Positions 1-9,814 of a DNA stretch of 64,000 bases are shown here, piece after piece. Numbering within the stretch: position 1 is the first letter of the stretch; every line of letters begins with the position of its first letter. The notes under the pieces are model-generated. The model ran no database searches. It had not been told where the DNA came from and saw nothing but the letters and a program-made list of their open reading frames with translations. Source of the DNA: Bacteroidota bacterium (GTDB lineage: Bacteria; Bacteroidota; Bacteroidia; NS11-12g; UBA955). The translations under genes and the position numbers were made by a program. The stretch is from positions 48,492 to 112,491 of the forward strand of contig JAUXOK010000016.1 of NCBI GenBank assembly GCA_030682255.1, read 5' to 3'.

Positions 1-23
1 AAACAAACGGAGTCTTAAAAATG

Positions 24-737
24 CTATCTCATAGGCACTTCCATCAAAAGCAGCTCACAATCATTCAAAGCTTCAATTTCAATGGCATCAACTTCAGAAA
101 TACCAATTGCATCTCTTTTCGAAAGAGCATTGCCATTCACATTTACATCTCCTTCAATTACAATTAAATAAACACCATGCATAGCATCTTTTAATTCATA
201 ACTTGCTTTTTGCCCTTTGTCAAAATCGCCCATCATAAACCAAGCATCTTGATAAATCCATACACCTTCATCATCTTCATTGGGTGAAAGCACTTGTTGC
301 CATTTGTTTTTTCTTAAAGTTTTATCCAATGTAATCTGCTGATACCTCGGTTCTACATTTCTTTGATTAGGAAACACCCATATCTGAAACAATTTCAAAG
401 GCAAATCTTTATGAAAATTATGTTCGCTATGAATGACAGTTTTGCCTGCACTCATCACCTGTATCTCGCCTGCATGAACAACCGAGGAATTTCCCATACT
501 GTCTTTATGAATCAAAGCGCCTTCTAAAGGAATGGTGATTATTTCCATGTTGTCGTGTGGATGTTTGGCAAAACCCATTCCGCCTTCCACAAAATCATCA
601 TTTACGACTCTCAACATGCCGAAATGAACCCTTTCTGGATGATAATAATTGGCAAAACTAAAATAATAGTTAGGTTTCAACCATCCATAATCTGCCGAAC
701 CCCTTGTTTCTGCTTTGTGAATAACGATATTTGACAT
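24..737 (-). CDS. Pirin family protein (bicupin)
   Basis: This is a 237-residue cupin of the pirin/YhhW family, cytoplasmic proteins of which some act as quercetin 2,3-dioxygenases and others bind transcription factors; the role here cannot be told from sequence. The N-terminal cupin keeps the metal ligands: the HPHDNMEI motif gives His59 and His61, and VIHSEHN gives His103 and Glu105. The C-terminal half is the second, degenerate cupin. I chose the ATG at 737 (MSNIVIHK) because it matches the usual pirin start; the frame stays open only to a TTG seven codons upstream, which adds an unrelated stretch. The gene is divergent from the M61 peptidase gene, 69 bp apart. Confidence 0.88.
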   Translation of the reverse strand: MSNIVIHKAETRGSADYGWLKPNYYFSFANYYHPERVHFGMLRVVNDDFVEGGMGFAKHPHDNMEIITIPLEGALIHKDSMGNSSVVHAGEIQVMSAGKTVIHSEHNFHKDLPLKLFQIWVFPNQRNVEPRYQQITLDKTLRKNKWQQVLSPNEDDEGVWIYQDAWFMMGDFDKGQKASYELKDAMHGVYLIVIEGDVNVNGNALSKRDAIGISEVDAIEIEALNDCELLLMEVPMR

Positions 738-806
738 AATTAAAAAATAAACATGCAATTAAAACAAAAGTTTGCATAAAAGAAACTTAGTTTGCTATTT
801 TGCAAC

Positions 807-2573
807 ATGATTAAAAGTTTAATCTTATCCGCATTATTTTATACCACAAGCATGATGGCTCAAACTATCAATTACAACATTCAAATAAAAGACCCAAACT
901 CGCATTATGCAACTGTCAAAATGGAGATTTCGGGAATCAAAGCTAAGCAAATCCACGTTAAACTCCCAGTTTGGACACCGGGCAGCTACATGGTTAGAGA
1001 ATTTTCAAGAAATGTTGGCAAATCTAAAGCATACATTGGCAGCGAAAGTCTAGCAGTTCAAAAATCTGACAAAAATACTTGGACCATTCAAAATCCTAAA
1101 AATTTAAAATCATTGTCTTTTGAATATGAAATTTATGCCTTTGAAGCAGGCGTAAGAACGACTTATATCGACAACGACCATGCTTTTATTTTACCAACAA
1201 GTTGCCTCATGTTTGTGGATGGCAGCATTGGCAATAAAGGTCAATTGAAACTAGAATTTCCAGCTGCTTGGCACAGAGTTTCTACAACTTTAAAACGTGT
1301 TTCTCCTTACACATACGAATTTGACAATTACGATGACCTAGCTGATTCACCAATAGAAATCGGCAATCACGATGAACTGACTTTTGATGTGGCAGGTGTT
1401 CCACACAAAGTGGCTTTAGTGGGTGAAAACAATTGTCCCAAAGAAAAATTCACCAAAGACCTAAAAACAATATGCGAAGGCATGTTTCAAATAGTTGGCA
1501 CACACCCTTGTAAAGAATATTTATTCATTATACATCATGTAGAAGAAGGCGGTGGCGGATTAGAGCACGCTAACAGCAATGTGGTTCAATTTCAAAGATA
1601 TAACTACAGCAACGAACTACGTTACAAATCCTTCATTAGCCTTTGTGCCCACGAGTATTTTCACCTTTGGAATGTTAAACGCATCAGACCAGCTGCTTTA
1701 GGACCATTTAATTACAATCAAGAAAACTACACCAATTTACTATGGGTTGCAGAAGGCATTACCAGTTATTATGACGAACTCATTATGTACAGAACAGGTT
1801 TTTGGACACAAGCAGAATACCTCAAATCGCTATCTTCTAGCATTACAGCCACTATGAACAGACAAGGCGCCTATCATCAATCTCTTCACGAAGCCTCTTT
1901 TGATGCTTGGATAAAAGAATATCGCCCCAACGAAAACAGCATCAACAGTCAAATCTCATACTATCTCAAAGGCGCAATAGTGGCGGCCATTTTAGACATA
2001 GAAATCATCATAGCTACCAACGGACAAAAAAACTTAGATGATTTGATGAAATACCTTTACAATAATTTCTACCTGAAACAAAACAAAGGTTTTACTGATG
2101 CAGAGTTTTATCTAGCAATCAATGCTGTTGCAGGGAAAAACATCGATATGAAATATTGGGTTGAACAAGCCAATACTGCCGAGATATTAGCAAAAATTCA
2201 AACAGTGTTTTCTAATATAGCATTCCAACTTGAGAACACACCAAGTAAAAGTCAAAATTACACAGGCATTATCTTGGAAATCAAAGGGGAAAAAACAATT
2301 GTCAAATCAGTAGAACTTAATTCACCAGCCATGCAAAGCGGTTTGCAAGCAGGAGATGAACTGATTGCCATTAACGATATTAGAATAAAAAACAATTTTG
2401 AAGAATTGATAAAACTTAACACTATCAATTCGACAGAAAACATCCTTATTTCGAGAGCAGGTTTAATCAAAACCATTCAATTAAACAAAACCCAAGATCC
2501 AAAATTCAATTTATCACTAAAAATCAAAGAAAGTAATACATTAAACACGAAATGGTTGATCACAAAGCAATAG
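807..2573 (+). CDS. M61 family metallopeptidase with C-terminal PDZ domain
   Basis: This 588-residue exported protein belongs to peptidase family M61 (glycyl aminopeptidase-like). Residues 1-19 form a signal peptide ending in MMAQ. The zinc site is HEYFH at about residues 282-286, followed by the family signature LWNVKRIRP, and the third ligand is probably the Glu in LWVAEGITSYY near 316. The last about 100 residues form a PDZ domain (SPAMQSGLQAGDELIAINDI), as usual in the family, which probably binds substrate termini. It is likely periplasmic. The start is the ATG at 807, where the signal peptide begins; the frame also reads back to a TTG at 792. A promoter-like TATTTTG lies only 4 bases before the ATG. 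Confidence 0.9.
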   Translation: MIKSLILSALFYTTSMMAQTINYNIQIKDPNSHYATVKMEISGIKAKQIHVKLPVWTPGSYMVREFSRNVGKSKAYIGSESLAVQKSDKNTWTIQNPKNLKSLSFEYEIYAFEAGVRTTYIDNDHAFILPTSCLMFVDGSIGNKGQLKLEFPAAWHRVSTTLKRVSPYTYEFDNYDDLADSPIEIGNHDELTFDVAGVPHKVALVGENNCPKEKFTKDLKTICEGMFQIVGTHPCKEYLFIIHHVEEGGGGLEHANSNVVQFQRYNYSNELRYKSFISLCAHEYFHLWNVKRIRPAALGPFNYNQENYTNLLWVAEGITSYYDELIMYRTGFWTQAEYLKSLSSSITATMNRQGAYHQSLHEASFDAWIKEYRPNENSINSQISYYLKGAIVAAILDIEIIIATNGQKNLDDLMKYLYNNFYLKQNKGFTDAEFYLAINAVAGKNIDMKYWVEQANTAEILAKIQTVFSNIAFQLENTPSKSQNYTGIILEIKGEKTIVKSVELNSPAMQSGLQAGDELIAINDIRIKNNFEELIKLNTINSTENILISRAGLIKTIQLNKTQDPKFNLSLKIKESNTLNTKWLITKQ

Positions 2574-2955
2574 GTTAATTAATAATTTTCAATAATTATA
2601 GTTTTTGACATAGTCGATATATCTTCCATAATAACACTTATGAATTGAGAATAATTTAATCATCTTTGATTATTGGATTTTTTATTAACGTTTTTTTTAA
2701 GTTGGAGTTTTTATTAACTGGCAAAAAAAATGAAAAACATTATGAGGTAATTATTTTGAAAATAATATTGGGCATAAAATATTCTTCCCAAACGAATCTA
2801 ATCTTCATTTTCCCCAGTTTCTGACGGGAAATCATTAACCATTAACCATTATACTTTAAACAACTAACTCCTCCCCGAGTGTTCATAAATCCATACACTT
2901 TGTAAATAACCCTAAAAAAAAACGATATAAATTGCGCTTTTATTTTTAATTAGTA
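2574..2955. other. Intergenic stretch upstream of parE, no gene seen
   Basis: This is 382 bp of A+T-rich DNA between the M61 peptidase gene and parE. I find no ORF with a credible protein and no RNA gene. Two tandem copies of the heptamer ATTAACC lie at 2834-2847. A weak promoter candidate for parE has TTTG at 2899-2902 and TAAATTG at 2928-2934, but it misses the TAnnTTTG consensus by one base and the 25-bp spacing is long. Confidence 0.5.
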
Positions 2956-4860
2956 ATGGCGACAGTAGATAACAATCAATATTCCGAAGACAGCATAAGA
3001 TCGCTGGATTGGAAAGAACATATCAGAATGCGCCCGGGCATGTATATTGGCAAACTAGGCGATGGCGCTAGTGCTGATGATGGTATCTATGTTTTGGTGA
3101 AAGAAATTATTGATAATAGCATAGATGAGTTTATGATGGGCAACGGCAAAAAAATAGAAATGAAAATTTCTGACAACAAAGTTACCATTAGAGATTATGG
3201 TCGTGGTATTCCGTTGGGCAAAGTCATTGATTGTGTGAGTAAAATTAACACTGGTGGAAAATATGACAGTGGAGCTTTCCAGAAATCTGTAGGATTGAAT
3301 GGCGTGGGAACCAAGGCTGTGAATGCTTTGTCTAGTTATTTTTGTGTTCAATCATTCAGAGAAGGTAAATCCAAAAAAGCCGAATTCTGCAAAGGAGAAA
3401 TTATACAAGATTATCCAGAAACAGAAACTACTGAAAAAAATGGCACCATGATGATTTTTGAACCTGATGCTACAATTTTCAAAAATTACCGTTTTATTTT
3501 TGATTTCTTGATTGAACAAATCTGGAACTATGCTTTTTTAAATGCAGGACTTACAATAACATTCAATGGCCAAAACTACATTTCTAAAAATGGGTTAAAA
3601 GATTTATTAGAGAGAAAAGTTGACACAGAAACAATTCTCTATCCCATCATGCACTTTAAAGAATCCGATTTTGAAGTTGCAATTACCCACGGACATCAGT
3701 ATGGCGAAGAATACTATTCTTTTGTAAACGGTCAATACACCACACAGGGCGGTACACATTTGAGTGCTTTTAAAGAAGCATTCGTTAAAACGGTCAGAGA
3801 TTTTTATAAAAAAGACTTTGATGCATCAGATATCAGAGCCTCCATCACAGCGGCAGTTGCGGTTAGAGTCCAAGAACCTGTTTTTGAATCACAAACCAAA
3901 ACCAAATTGGGCAGCACAGAAATAGCTCCAGGAGGTCAAGGCATGCGTTCATTTGTTGGCGAACAACTATCGAATGTATTGAACAACTATCTACACAAAA
4001 ATCCGGCAACTGCAGATGCTTTGTTAAAGAAAATTTTACAAAACGAAAGAGAACGCAAAGACATGGCGGGTGTTAGAAAATTAGCACAACAACGTGCAAA
4101 GAAAGCTAACCTTCACAACAAAAAACTAAGAGATTGTCGCATCCATTTTAACGATGCAAATAAAGAAGAGCGCCATTATTCTACTATCTTTATCACAGAG
4201 GGTGATAGCGCAAGTGGTAGTATCACCAAAAGCAGAAATGTTGAAAGTCAGGCTGTATTTAGTTTAAGAGGAAAACCTTTGAATTGCTTTGGATTAAAAA
4301 AGAAAGTGGTTTATGAAAACGAAGAATTCAACCTACTTCAACATGCTTTAGATATTGAAGAAGGTTTAGATAATTTAAGGTTTAATAAAGTTGTAATTGC
4401 AACAGATGCCGATGTGGATGGCATGCATATCCGTTTATTATTAATGACATTTTTCTTGCAATTTTTCCCTGATTTAGTAAGAAATGGTCATGTTTATATT
4501 TTACAAACACCATTATTCCGTGTTAGAAATAAGAAAGAAACGATTTATTGCTACAGCGATGAAGAGCGACAAAGAGCCATACAAAAATTGGGATCAAAAC
4601 CAGAGATTACACGATTTAAGGGTTTGGGAGAAATTTCACCAGGTGAGTTTGAGGATTTTATTGGCGAAAACATTCGCTTAGAGCCTATTATTTTAAGCAA
4701 AGAAACCAGTATCGAGAAACTTTTGAAATATTACATGGGCAAAAACACACCTGAAAGACAAGAGTTTATCATAGATAATTTATACATCGAAAAAGATTTG
4801 GCTTTGGCAGATGAAAAAGAAGCAGAAACCGAAGAAATCATTGAAGAAGAAGCAGCATAG
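2956..4860 (+). CDS. parE: DNA topoisomerase IV subunit B
   Basis: This is the 634-residue ATPase subunit of type IIA topoisomerase IV, which with ParC decatenates daughter chromosomes. The GHKL ATPase fold is at the N terminus (RMRPGMYIG near residue 25; IIDNSIDE with the catalytic Glu/Asn; [18 protein letters not shown]). The transducer domain follows, then the TOPRIM domain with EGDSASGS and [12 protein letters not shown] carrying the Mg-binding acidic residues. The length of about 630 residues fits ParE rather than the longer GyrB types. It lies 3 bp before parC. The C-terminal tail is very acidic (EEIIEEEAA). Confidence 0.93.
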   Translation: MATVDNNQYSEDSIRSLDWKEHIRMRPGMYIGKLGDGASADDGIYVLVKEIIDNSIDEFMMGNGKKIEMKISDNKVTIRDYGRGIPLGKVIDCVSKINTGGKYDSGAFQKSVGLNGVGTKAVNALSSYFCVQSFREGKSKKAEFCKGEIIQDYPETETTEKNGTMMIFEPDATIFKNYRFIFDFLIEQIWNYAFLNAGLTITFNGQNYISKNGLKDLLERKVDTETILYPIMHFKESDFEVAITHGHQYGEEYYSFVNGQYTTQGGTHLSAFKEAFVKTVRDFYKKDFDASDIRASITAAVAVRVQEPVFESQTKTKLGSTEIAPGGQGMRSFVGEQLSNVLNNYLHKNPATADALLKKILQNERERKDMAGVRKLAQQRAKKANLHNKKLRDCRIHFNDANKEERHYSTIFITEGDSASGSITKSRNVESQAVFSLRGKPLNCFGLKKKVVYENEEFNLLQHALDIEEGLDNLRFNKVVIATDADVDGMHIRLLLMTFFLQFFPDLVRNGHVYILQTPLFRVRNKKETIYCYSDEERQRAIQKLGSKPEITRFKGLGEISPGEFEDFIGENIRLEPIILSKETSIEKLLKYYMGKNTPERQEFIIDNLYIEKDLALADEKEAETEEIIEEEAA

Positions 4861-4863
4861 TAT

Positions 4864-7491
4864 ATGGAAAACGAAGAAGAAGAAGAATTAAACACCCCCA
4901 AGAAAAGTGATGACATTGTCCATCATGGACATAGAGTAAACACGGGCGACTTACCTGTTTCAGGACTGTATGAAAATTGGTTTTTAGAATATGCGAGTTA
5001 TGTTATATTAGAGCGTGCTGTCCCTAATTTATTTGACGGACTAAAACCTGTTCAAAGGCGTATTCTGCATGTGATGAAGGAAATGGATGATGGGCGATTT
5101 AATAAAGTTGCAAACATTATTGGTTCAGCCATGCAATATCATCCACATGGTGATGCGGCTATTGGCGAAGCAATTGTTAATTTAGGTCAGAAGGATTTGA
5201 TGATAGAAACCCAAGGAAATTGGGGCGACATCAGAACAGGCGACCGAGCTGCAGCTCCTAGATACATTGAAGCCAGACTTTCCAAATTTGCATTAGAAGT
5301 TACTTTTAATGATGAAAACACCGAGTGGCAAATTAGTTATGATGGCAGAAAAAAAGAACCTGTAACCTTACCTGTTAAGTTTCCTTTGGTTTTAGCTCAA
5401 GGTGTTGAAGGTATTGCAGTTGGTTTGGCAACTAAAATTATGCCACATAATTTCATTGAATTGTGCGAGGCTAGCATTGATGTTTTAAAAGGCAAAAAAA
5501 CAAATATTCTCCCTGATTTCCCTACTGGTGGATTAGCTGATTTTTCAAATTACAACGAAGGCAGAAGAGGTGGTAAAATAAGATGTAGAGCCAGAATTGA
5601 AGCTGCTGATGGCAAAAAAGTGTTGATTAAAGACATTCCATTTAGCACTACCACAGAAAGTGTCATTGACAGTATTTTAAAAGCCAATGATAGTGGAAAA
5701 ATTAAAATAAAAAAGGTAATTGACAACACAGCCAAGGATGTTGAAATAGAAGTGCAATTAACACCAGGCGTTAGCACCGATATGACCATTGATGCCTTGT
5801 ATGCTTTTACCGATTGTGAAGTCAGCATTTCTCCGAATGCATGTGTAATTAACGAAGACAGACCATACTTTTTGGGCGTTAACGAGATGCTTAAATCATC
5901 TACAGAAAACACCCTGCACTTATTAAAAAGAGAATTAGAAAACGAACTAAAACATCTAGAAAACAAATGGCACTTTAGTTCATTAGAAAAAATATTCATC
6001 GAAAATAAAATCTATCGCCACATTGAAGAATGTGAATCTTGGGAAGAGATTTTGGAGATGATAGATAGCAAATTGAAACCATTCAAAAAGCTATTAAAAC
6101 GAGAAGTTACAAGAGAAGACATCGCTAAATTGCCAGAAATCAGAATTAAAAGAATTTCTAAATACGACTCATTTAAAGCAGATGAGTACATGAAAGGACT
6201 AGAAACTCAGATTGATGAAGTCAACAATCATTTAGCAAATCTGATTGAATTTGCCATAGATTATTTCAAAAACTTGATTAAAAAATATGGCAAAGGCAGA
6301 GAGCGCAAAACAGAAATCAGAATGTTCGACAAAATTGAAACCAATGTGGTGGCTGTTGCAAACGAAAAACTGTATGTAAATTATGCAGAAGGATTTGTTG
6401 GTTATGGCTTGAAAAAAGACGAATACATTTGCGATTGTTCAGACATAGACGATGTAATAGTTTTCAGAAAAAATGGCACCTATTTGGTTAGCAAGGTTCA
6501 AGAAAAACAATTTTTAGGCAAAGATATTTTGTATGTGGATGTTTATCGCAAAAATGATGAGCGTAAGGTTTATAATGTTGCCTATTATGATGGCAAATCA
6601 GGTTCAAGCTATGTCAAACGTTTCAATGTTTTGGGCGTAATCAGAGATAAAGAATACGATGTTACGATGGGAACCACTGGCAGTAAAATGATTTATTTCT
6701 CAGCCAACAACAATAGCGAAGCAGAAAAAATAGCCATCTATTTAAGTAATATGGCTAGTGCCAAAAACAAGTATTTGGAATATGATTTCTCTACCTTAGA
6801 AATAAAAGGCAGAACATCTAAAGGCAACACATTGACCAAACATCCTATTAGAAAAATAGAATTAAAAGAAAAAGGTAAATCTACCTTTAAAGGACGAGAA
6901 ATTTGGTACGATTCTGATATTGGCAGATTGAATGTGGATGGCAGAGGTCAGTTGTTGGGAACATTTACTAGCGAAGATAAAATATTGGTAATATTTAATG
7001 ATGGCAATTACGAACTAACAGACAACGAACTTACCAATAGATATGAAGACAAAGATATTTATATGATGCAGAAATTCCATGAAAAACAACCCATCAGCTG
7101 TATTCATTACGATGTATCATCTAAAAACTATTATGCCAAACGTTTCTTAATTGAAACCACCACAACGGGCAAAAAATTCTTATTCATCAACGAAAGACCG
7201 AGTAGCAAACTGATACTTGCCAGCACACACGAAAATCCAGAAGTTGAACTTAAAACAACAACTGCTAAAGGTGAGAAGAAAACCGAAATAATCAAACTAG
7301 GCGATTTTATAGAAGTAAAAGGTTGGAAAGCGTCTGGCAATAAAATCACTTCCGACACATTTAAATCAGCTAAATTGCTCAGCGAGAAAATTGGGGAATG
7401 GATTGAAGAAGTTGTAGAAGAAGTAGTTAGTGAGGGCAAAGTACCAGAAACAATTATAGATGAACTAGACGGACAGAAGACTTTGTTTTAG
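4864..7491 (+). CDS. parC: DNA topoisomerase IV subunit A
   Basis: This is the 875-residue DNA breakage-reunion subunit of topoisomerase IV and the partner of the preceding ParE. The winged-helix domain carries the catalytic tyrosine in RAAAPRYIEARLS (Tyr134), and the quinolone-contact loop reads YHPHGDAAIGEAI (residues 92-104). A coiled-coil arm follows around 360-480, then the C-terminal beta-pinwheel region. Residues 1-20 are a highly acidic extension (ENEEEEEL). Adjacent parE-parC is the usual Bacteroidota order. A rho-independent terminator overlaps the 3' end, and the TAG stop sits in its loop. Confidence 0.93.
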   Translation: MENEEEEELNTPKKSDDIVHHGHRVNTGDLPVSGLYENWFLEYASYVILERAVPNLFDGLKPVQRRILHVMKEMDDGRFNKVANIIGSAMQYHPHGDAAIGEAIVNLGQKDLMIETQGNWGDIRTGDRAAAPRYIEARLSKFALEVTFNDENTEWQISYDGRKKEPVTLPVKFPLVLAQGVEGIAVGLATKIMPHNFIELCEASIDVLKGKKTNILPDFPTGGLADFSNYNEGRRGGKIRCRARIEAADGKKVLIKDIPFSTTTESVIDSILKANDSGKIKIKKVIDNTAKDVEIEVQLTPGVSTDMTIDALYAFTDCEVSISPNACVINEDRPYFLGVNEMLKSSTENTLHLLKRELENELKHLENKWHFSSLEKIFIENKIYRHIEECESWEEILEMIDSKLKPFKKLLKREVTREDIAKLPEIRIKRISKYDSFKADEYMKGLETQIDEVNNHLANLIEFAIDYFKNLIKKYGKGRERKTEIRMFDKIETNVVAVANEKLYVNYAEGFVGYGLKKDEYICDCSDIDDVIVFRKNGTYLVSKVQEKQFLGKDILYVDVYRKNDERKVYNVAYYDGKSGSSYVKRFNVLGVIRDKEYDVTMGTTGSKMIYFSANNNSEAEKIAIYLSNMASAKNKYLEYDFSTLEIKGRTSKGNTLTKHPIRKIELKEKGKSTFKGREIWYDSDIGRLNVDGRGQLLGTFTSEDKILVIFNDGNYELTDNELTNRYEDKDIYMMQKFHEKQPISCIHYDVSSKNYYAKRFLIETTTTGKKFLFINERPSSKLILASTHENPEVELKTTTAKGEKKTEIIKLGDFIEVKGWKASGNKITSDTFKSAKLLSEKIGEWIEEVVEEVVSEGKVPETIIDELDGQKTLF

Positions 7492-7508
7492 AGAAAGTCT
7501 TATTTTTT
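7477..7508 (+). terminator. Rho-independent terminator overlapping the parC stop codon
   Basis: An 8-bp perfect stem (AAGACTTT at 7477-7484 with AAAGTCTT at 7494-7501) has a 9-base loop holding the parC TAG stop codon and is followed by ATTTTTT. The U-tract DNA also encodes the last codons of the convergent pterin dehydratase gene. Confidence 0.7.
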
Positions 7509-7787
7509 CATTAATTTATCTATTGCTTTAGCAAACTTAAAATCTAAATCCGTTAGACCAGCTGCATCATGGGTTGAAAGAGAAATACTCACCTTATTGT
7601 AAGTGTTTTCCCAATTGGGGTGATGATTCAATTTTTCAGCGATGAGGGCAACTGAAGTCATGAAAGAAAAAGCTTCGATAAAATCATTGAATTTAAAACT
7701 TCTTTGTATTGAGTTGTCATTGAAAATCCATTGAGGTTCAATTTCAGTTAGTTTTAGTTGAATTTCCTTGGTATTTAATTTAAGCAT
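7500..7787 (-). CDS. Pterin-4a-carbinolamine dehydratase
   Basis: This 95-residue protein matches 4a-hydroxytetrahydrobiopterin dehydratase, which dehydrates the 4a-carbinolamine formed by aromatic amino-acid hydroxylases. The active-site signature is present: LNHHPNW (His55, His56, Pro57, Trp59) and STHDAAGLT (His73, Asp74). Its length is normal for the family. In bacteria lacking phenylalanine hydroxylase such proteins may serve in molybdopterin or folate-related chemistry; no hydroxylase gene is in this window. It is convergent with parC, with 8 bp between stop codons, and 24 bp downstream of the TPR gene on the same strand, so it may be co-transcribed with it. Confidence 0.9.
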   Translation of the reverse strand: MLKLNTKEIQLKLTEIEPQWIFNDNSIQRSFKFNDFIEAFSFMTSVALIAEKLNHHPNWENTYNKVSISLSTHDAAGLTDLDFKFAKAIDKLMKK

Positions 7788-7811
7788 ATTTGATGGTGAT
7801 TTTTTATAGAT

Positions 7812-8825
7812 TTATTGGCAGTAATTTACAACATACTTTTCAGCTTCTTTATAACCCATTGCCTTGGCTTTGTTCCAATCAAAACATGCTTCTTTGTTGA
7901 GGTTTAAATTATAAAAGGCCACGCCTCTAAAGGTTAAAACATTGGCAATTTGTTCATTACTATGTTCTAATGCTTTGGTGAAATAATCTACACTCAATTG
8001 ATAATCCTTAATTTGAAGATAGCAAAAACCAAGATTATACAAAAAATCAACATCATACGATTTAAAAACAAGCAAATTTTTGTAGTCTTTGATGGCTTCA
8101 TTGTATAGCGCCATAGACACATAGGCATCTGCTCTATTTACCAATGCTGACAGATGGTCAGGAAAATTCATTAAAACCAAATTATAAGCATCAATAGCTT
8201 GCGTATATTCTCCAGCATCATAATAAATATTTCCTTTCATCATCCATGCAATGGTGTCATTACTATTCAATTCAATGCATTGATTGATGTCTTTGATTGA
8301 AAGCGATAAAGAATCATTTTTAAGATAAAGCAAAGCTCTTTTTTTAAGAAACTCAATGTTTCGAGGATCTTTTTCAATCAACTCTGAACAATATTGAATT
8401 CCAAAATCGTGTTCTTGCATTTCGTCCATTAAATAAACCAAATATTTTAACACCTCTTTGTTTTCGGGATTTATCTTTTTATAAATCAAAAAATCCTCAT
8501 GAGCAAAAGTGTAATTTTTTAGTGATTGATGTGCCAAGCCTCTATGAAGAAAAGCTTCGGAAATTTTAGATTCTTGTGATAAATATTGATTGAAATCTAC
8601 CATTGCTATACTTGGTTTGTGAAGCATGAGATAACAAGTTCCTCTGTAAAAATAAATCTCAGCATTCTTTGAATTTTTTTGAAGAGCCGAATTAAACTGT
8701 TCTATAGCTTGTTGGTACTTTTTTTCCTGAAACAGTTGAATTCCTTGATTAGTATCTTCATTTTGAGAAAACACATTTAAACTGAGTAAAATACTCGTAC
8801 ACAATAACAGCTGTCTATAATTCAT
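7812..8825 (-). CDS. Exported tetratricopeptide-repeat protein
   Basis: This 337-residue protein has a signal peptide (residues 1-20, ending VFSQ) and consists almost entirely of TPR repeats of about 34 residues. The typical TPR residues recur (A-x-x-x-F at helix A, Y-x-x-A-I-x-D/Y at helix B, for example YTQAIDAYNLVL and YNEAIKDYKNLL). TPR proteins are protein-protein scaffolds; no catalytic domain is present. It is probably periplasmic or attached to the outer membrane. The partner is unknown. It is divergent from the ComB-like gene across a short region with two palindromes. Confidence 0.8.
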   Translation of the reverse strand: MNYRQLLLCTSILLSLNVFSQNEDTNQGIQLFQEKKYQQAIEQFNSALQKNSKNAEIYFYRGTCYLMLHKPSIAMVDFNQYLSQESKISEAFLHRGLAHQSLKNYTFAHEDFLIYKKINPENKEVLKYLVYLMDEMQEHDFGIQYCSELIEKDPRNIEFLKKRALLYLKNDSLSLSIKDINQCIELNSNDTIAWMMKGNIYYDAGEYTQAIDAYNLVLMNFPDHLSALVNRADAYVSMALYNEAIKDYKNLLVFKSYDVDFLYNLGFCYLQIKDYQLSVDYFTKALEHSNEQIANVLTFRGVAFYNLNLNKEACFDWNKAKAMGYKEAEKYVVNYCQ

Positions 8826-8846
8826 TTATATTGATAAAAATAAGTT

Positions 8847-8884
8847 GTTGCAAAAATGCAACCAAAATATTTGATAATTATCAA
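8847..8884. promoter_or_regulatory. Two palindromes in a divergent intergenic region
   Basis: Between the divergent TPR and ComB-like genes lie GTTGCA-AAAA-TGCAAC (8847-8862) and the 14-bp perfect palindrome TTGATAATTATCAA (8871-8884). Either could be an operator for a dimeric regulator, or the first a weak hairpin. No regulator gene is adjacent. Confidence 0.35.
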
Positions 8885-8905
8885 TTAGATATCTACTATT
8901 GTGGA

Positions 8906-9628
8906 ATGATTCAAGTTGAAGTTGTATTAAGTCCTGCTTTATTGCATTTGGCAGATGTTAAAGACAAAAATGTTGTGGTAGTAGATATTCTAAGAGCCAC
9001 ATCCACAATTGTTACTGCAATTCACGAAGGCGCTACCAGTGTTAAAACCTTTTTAGCCCCCGAAGAGGCATTATTGTTAAAAACTGAGGGATATATAACT
9101 GCAGGCGAGAGTAATGGACATAAAATAGAAGGATTTGATATTGGCAACTCTCCTTTTGAGTGCATGAATGGCAGGGTTAAAAATCAAAAACTTGCTTTAA
9201 CCACTACCAATGGCACCAAATGTTTTGAAGCTGCCGAGAAAGCTTTAGCTAGAAAGATTTTTGCAGGAAGTTTTTTAAACATCAAAGCCTTAGCAAAGCA
9301 TTTAGTTACTGAAGGTCAAGATGTGGTAATTATTTGTGCAGGGTGGAAAGACAAAGTAAATATGGAGGACAGCTTATTTGCAGGTGCTTTGGTAGAAGAA
9401 ATGCAGACTTTAGGAAATTTAAATATAGACTGCGATTCTTCCTTAATATGTATGGATTTATACAATTGTGTAAAAAATAACTTAATGGAATATTTAAAAA
9501 AGTCTTCACATTATAAAAGACTCTCCTATTTAAGTCATGATGAAGACATGATATTTTGTTTACAATATGCTGTTTTTGATATAGTAGCTGAATTAAAGCA
9601 AGGAGAAATCATTGGTTTATCTAATTGA
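8906..9628 (+). CDS. ComB-like 2-phosphosulfolactate phosphatase family protein
   Basis: This 240-residue protein belongs to the ComB family, whose archaeal member removes phosphate from 2-phosphosulfolactate during coenzyme M synthesis. Family signatures are VDILRATST (26-34), AGESNG, GFDIGNSPFE (76-85), TTTNGTK and IICAGWKDKVNMED with the acidic metal-binding end. Bacteroidota do not make coenzyme M, so the substrate here is unclear; sulfolactate metabolism is one possibility. The ATG at 8906 begins the family-like sequence MIQVEVVLSP; a TTG reading from 8831 would add 25 unrelated residues and run through the palindromes. Confidence 0.82.
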   Translation: MIQVEVVLSPALLHLADVKDKNVVVVDILRATSTIVTAIHEGATSVKTFLAPEEALLLKTEGYITAGESNGHKIEGFDIGNSPFECMNGRVKNQKLALTTTNGTKCFEAAEKALARKIFAGSFLNIKALAKHLVTEGQDVVIICAGWKDKVNMEDSLFAGALVEEMQTLGNLNIDCDSSLICMDLYNCVKNNLMEYLKKSSHYKRLSYLSHDEDMIFCLQYAVFDIVAELKQGEIIGLSN

Positions 9629-9761
9629 AAAAGTCAATTTACAATTCATAAATACTTGTTAAAACAATAAACTCTATGAATGTTATTATCATTAATAAAA
9701 AGTGTCAAAAAAGTGTCAAAAAAAACAAATTTTGAATATTTTAAATGTTTTTTTTAAAATA

Positions 9762-9794
9762 TTTGGAAATACAATTAAAATATTGCTAAATTTG
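9762..9794 (+). promoter_or_regulatory. Bacteroidota-type promoter of the Omp28-like gene
   Basis: TTTG at 9762-9765 and TAAATTTG at 9787-9794 are separated by 21 bp, close to the Bacteroidota TTG-N19-TAnnTTTG consensus. The predicted start of transcription is around 9799, giving a leader of about 15 bases. Confidence 0.6.
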
Positions 9795-9814
9795 TTGAAA
9801 TTTAATAAAATTGT

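Noticed and set aside
2834..2847. Tandem ATTAACC heptamers as iterons or a replication origin
   Set aside because: Only two full copies, no DnaA-box cluster and no origin genes nearby.
5550..5999. 149-codon minus-strand ORF inside parC
   Set aside because: It is a shadow of the parC reading frame with low-complexity Ser/Leu composition and no start signal.
8831..8905. N-terminal extension of the ComB-like protein from a TTG at 8831
   Set aside because: It would read through two palindromes in the divergent promoter region and adds 25 residues unlike the family.
9704..9728. Short direct repeat AAAAAGTGTCAAAA upstream of the Omp28-like gene
   Set aside because: Two partial copies in A-rich DNA; chance is sufficient and no larger pattern follows.
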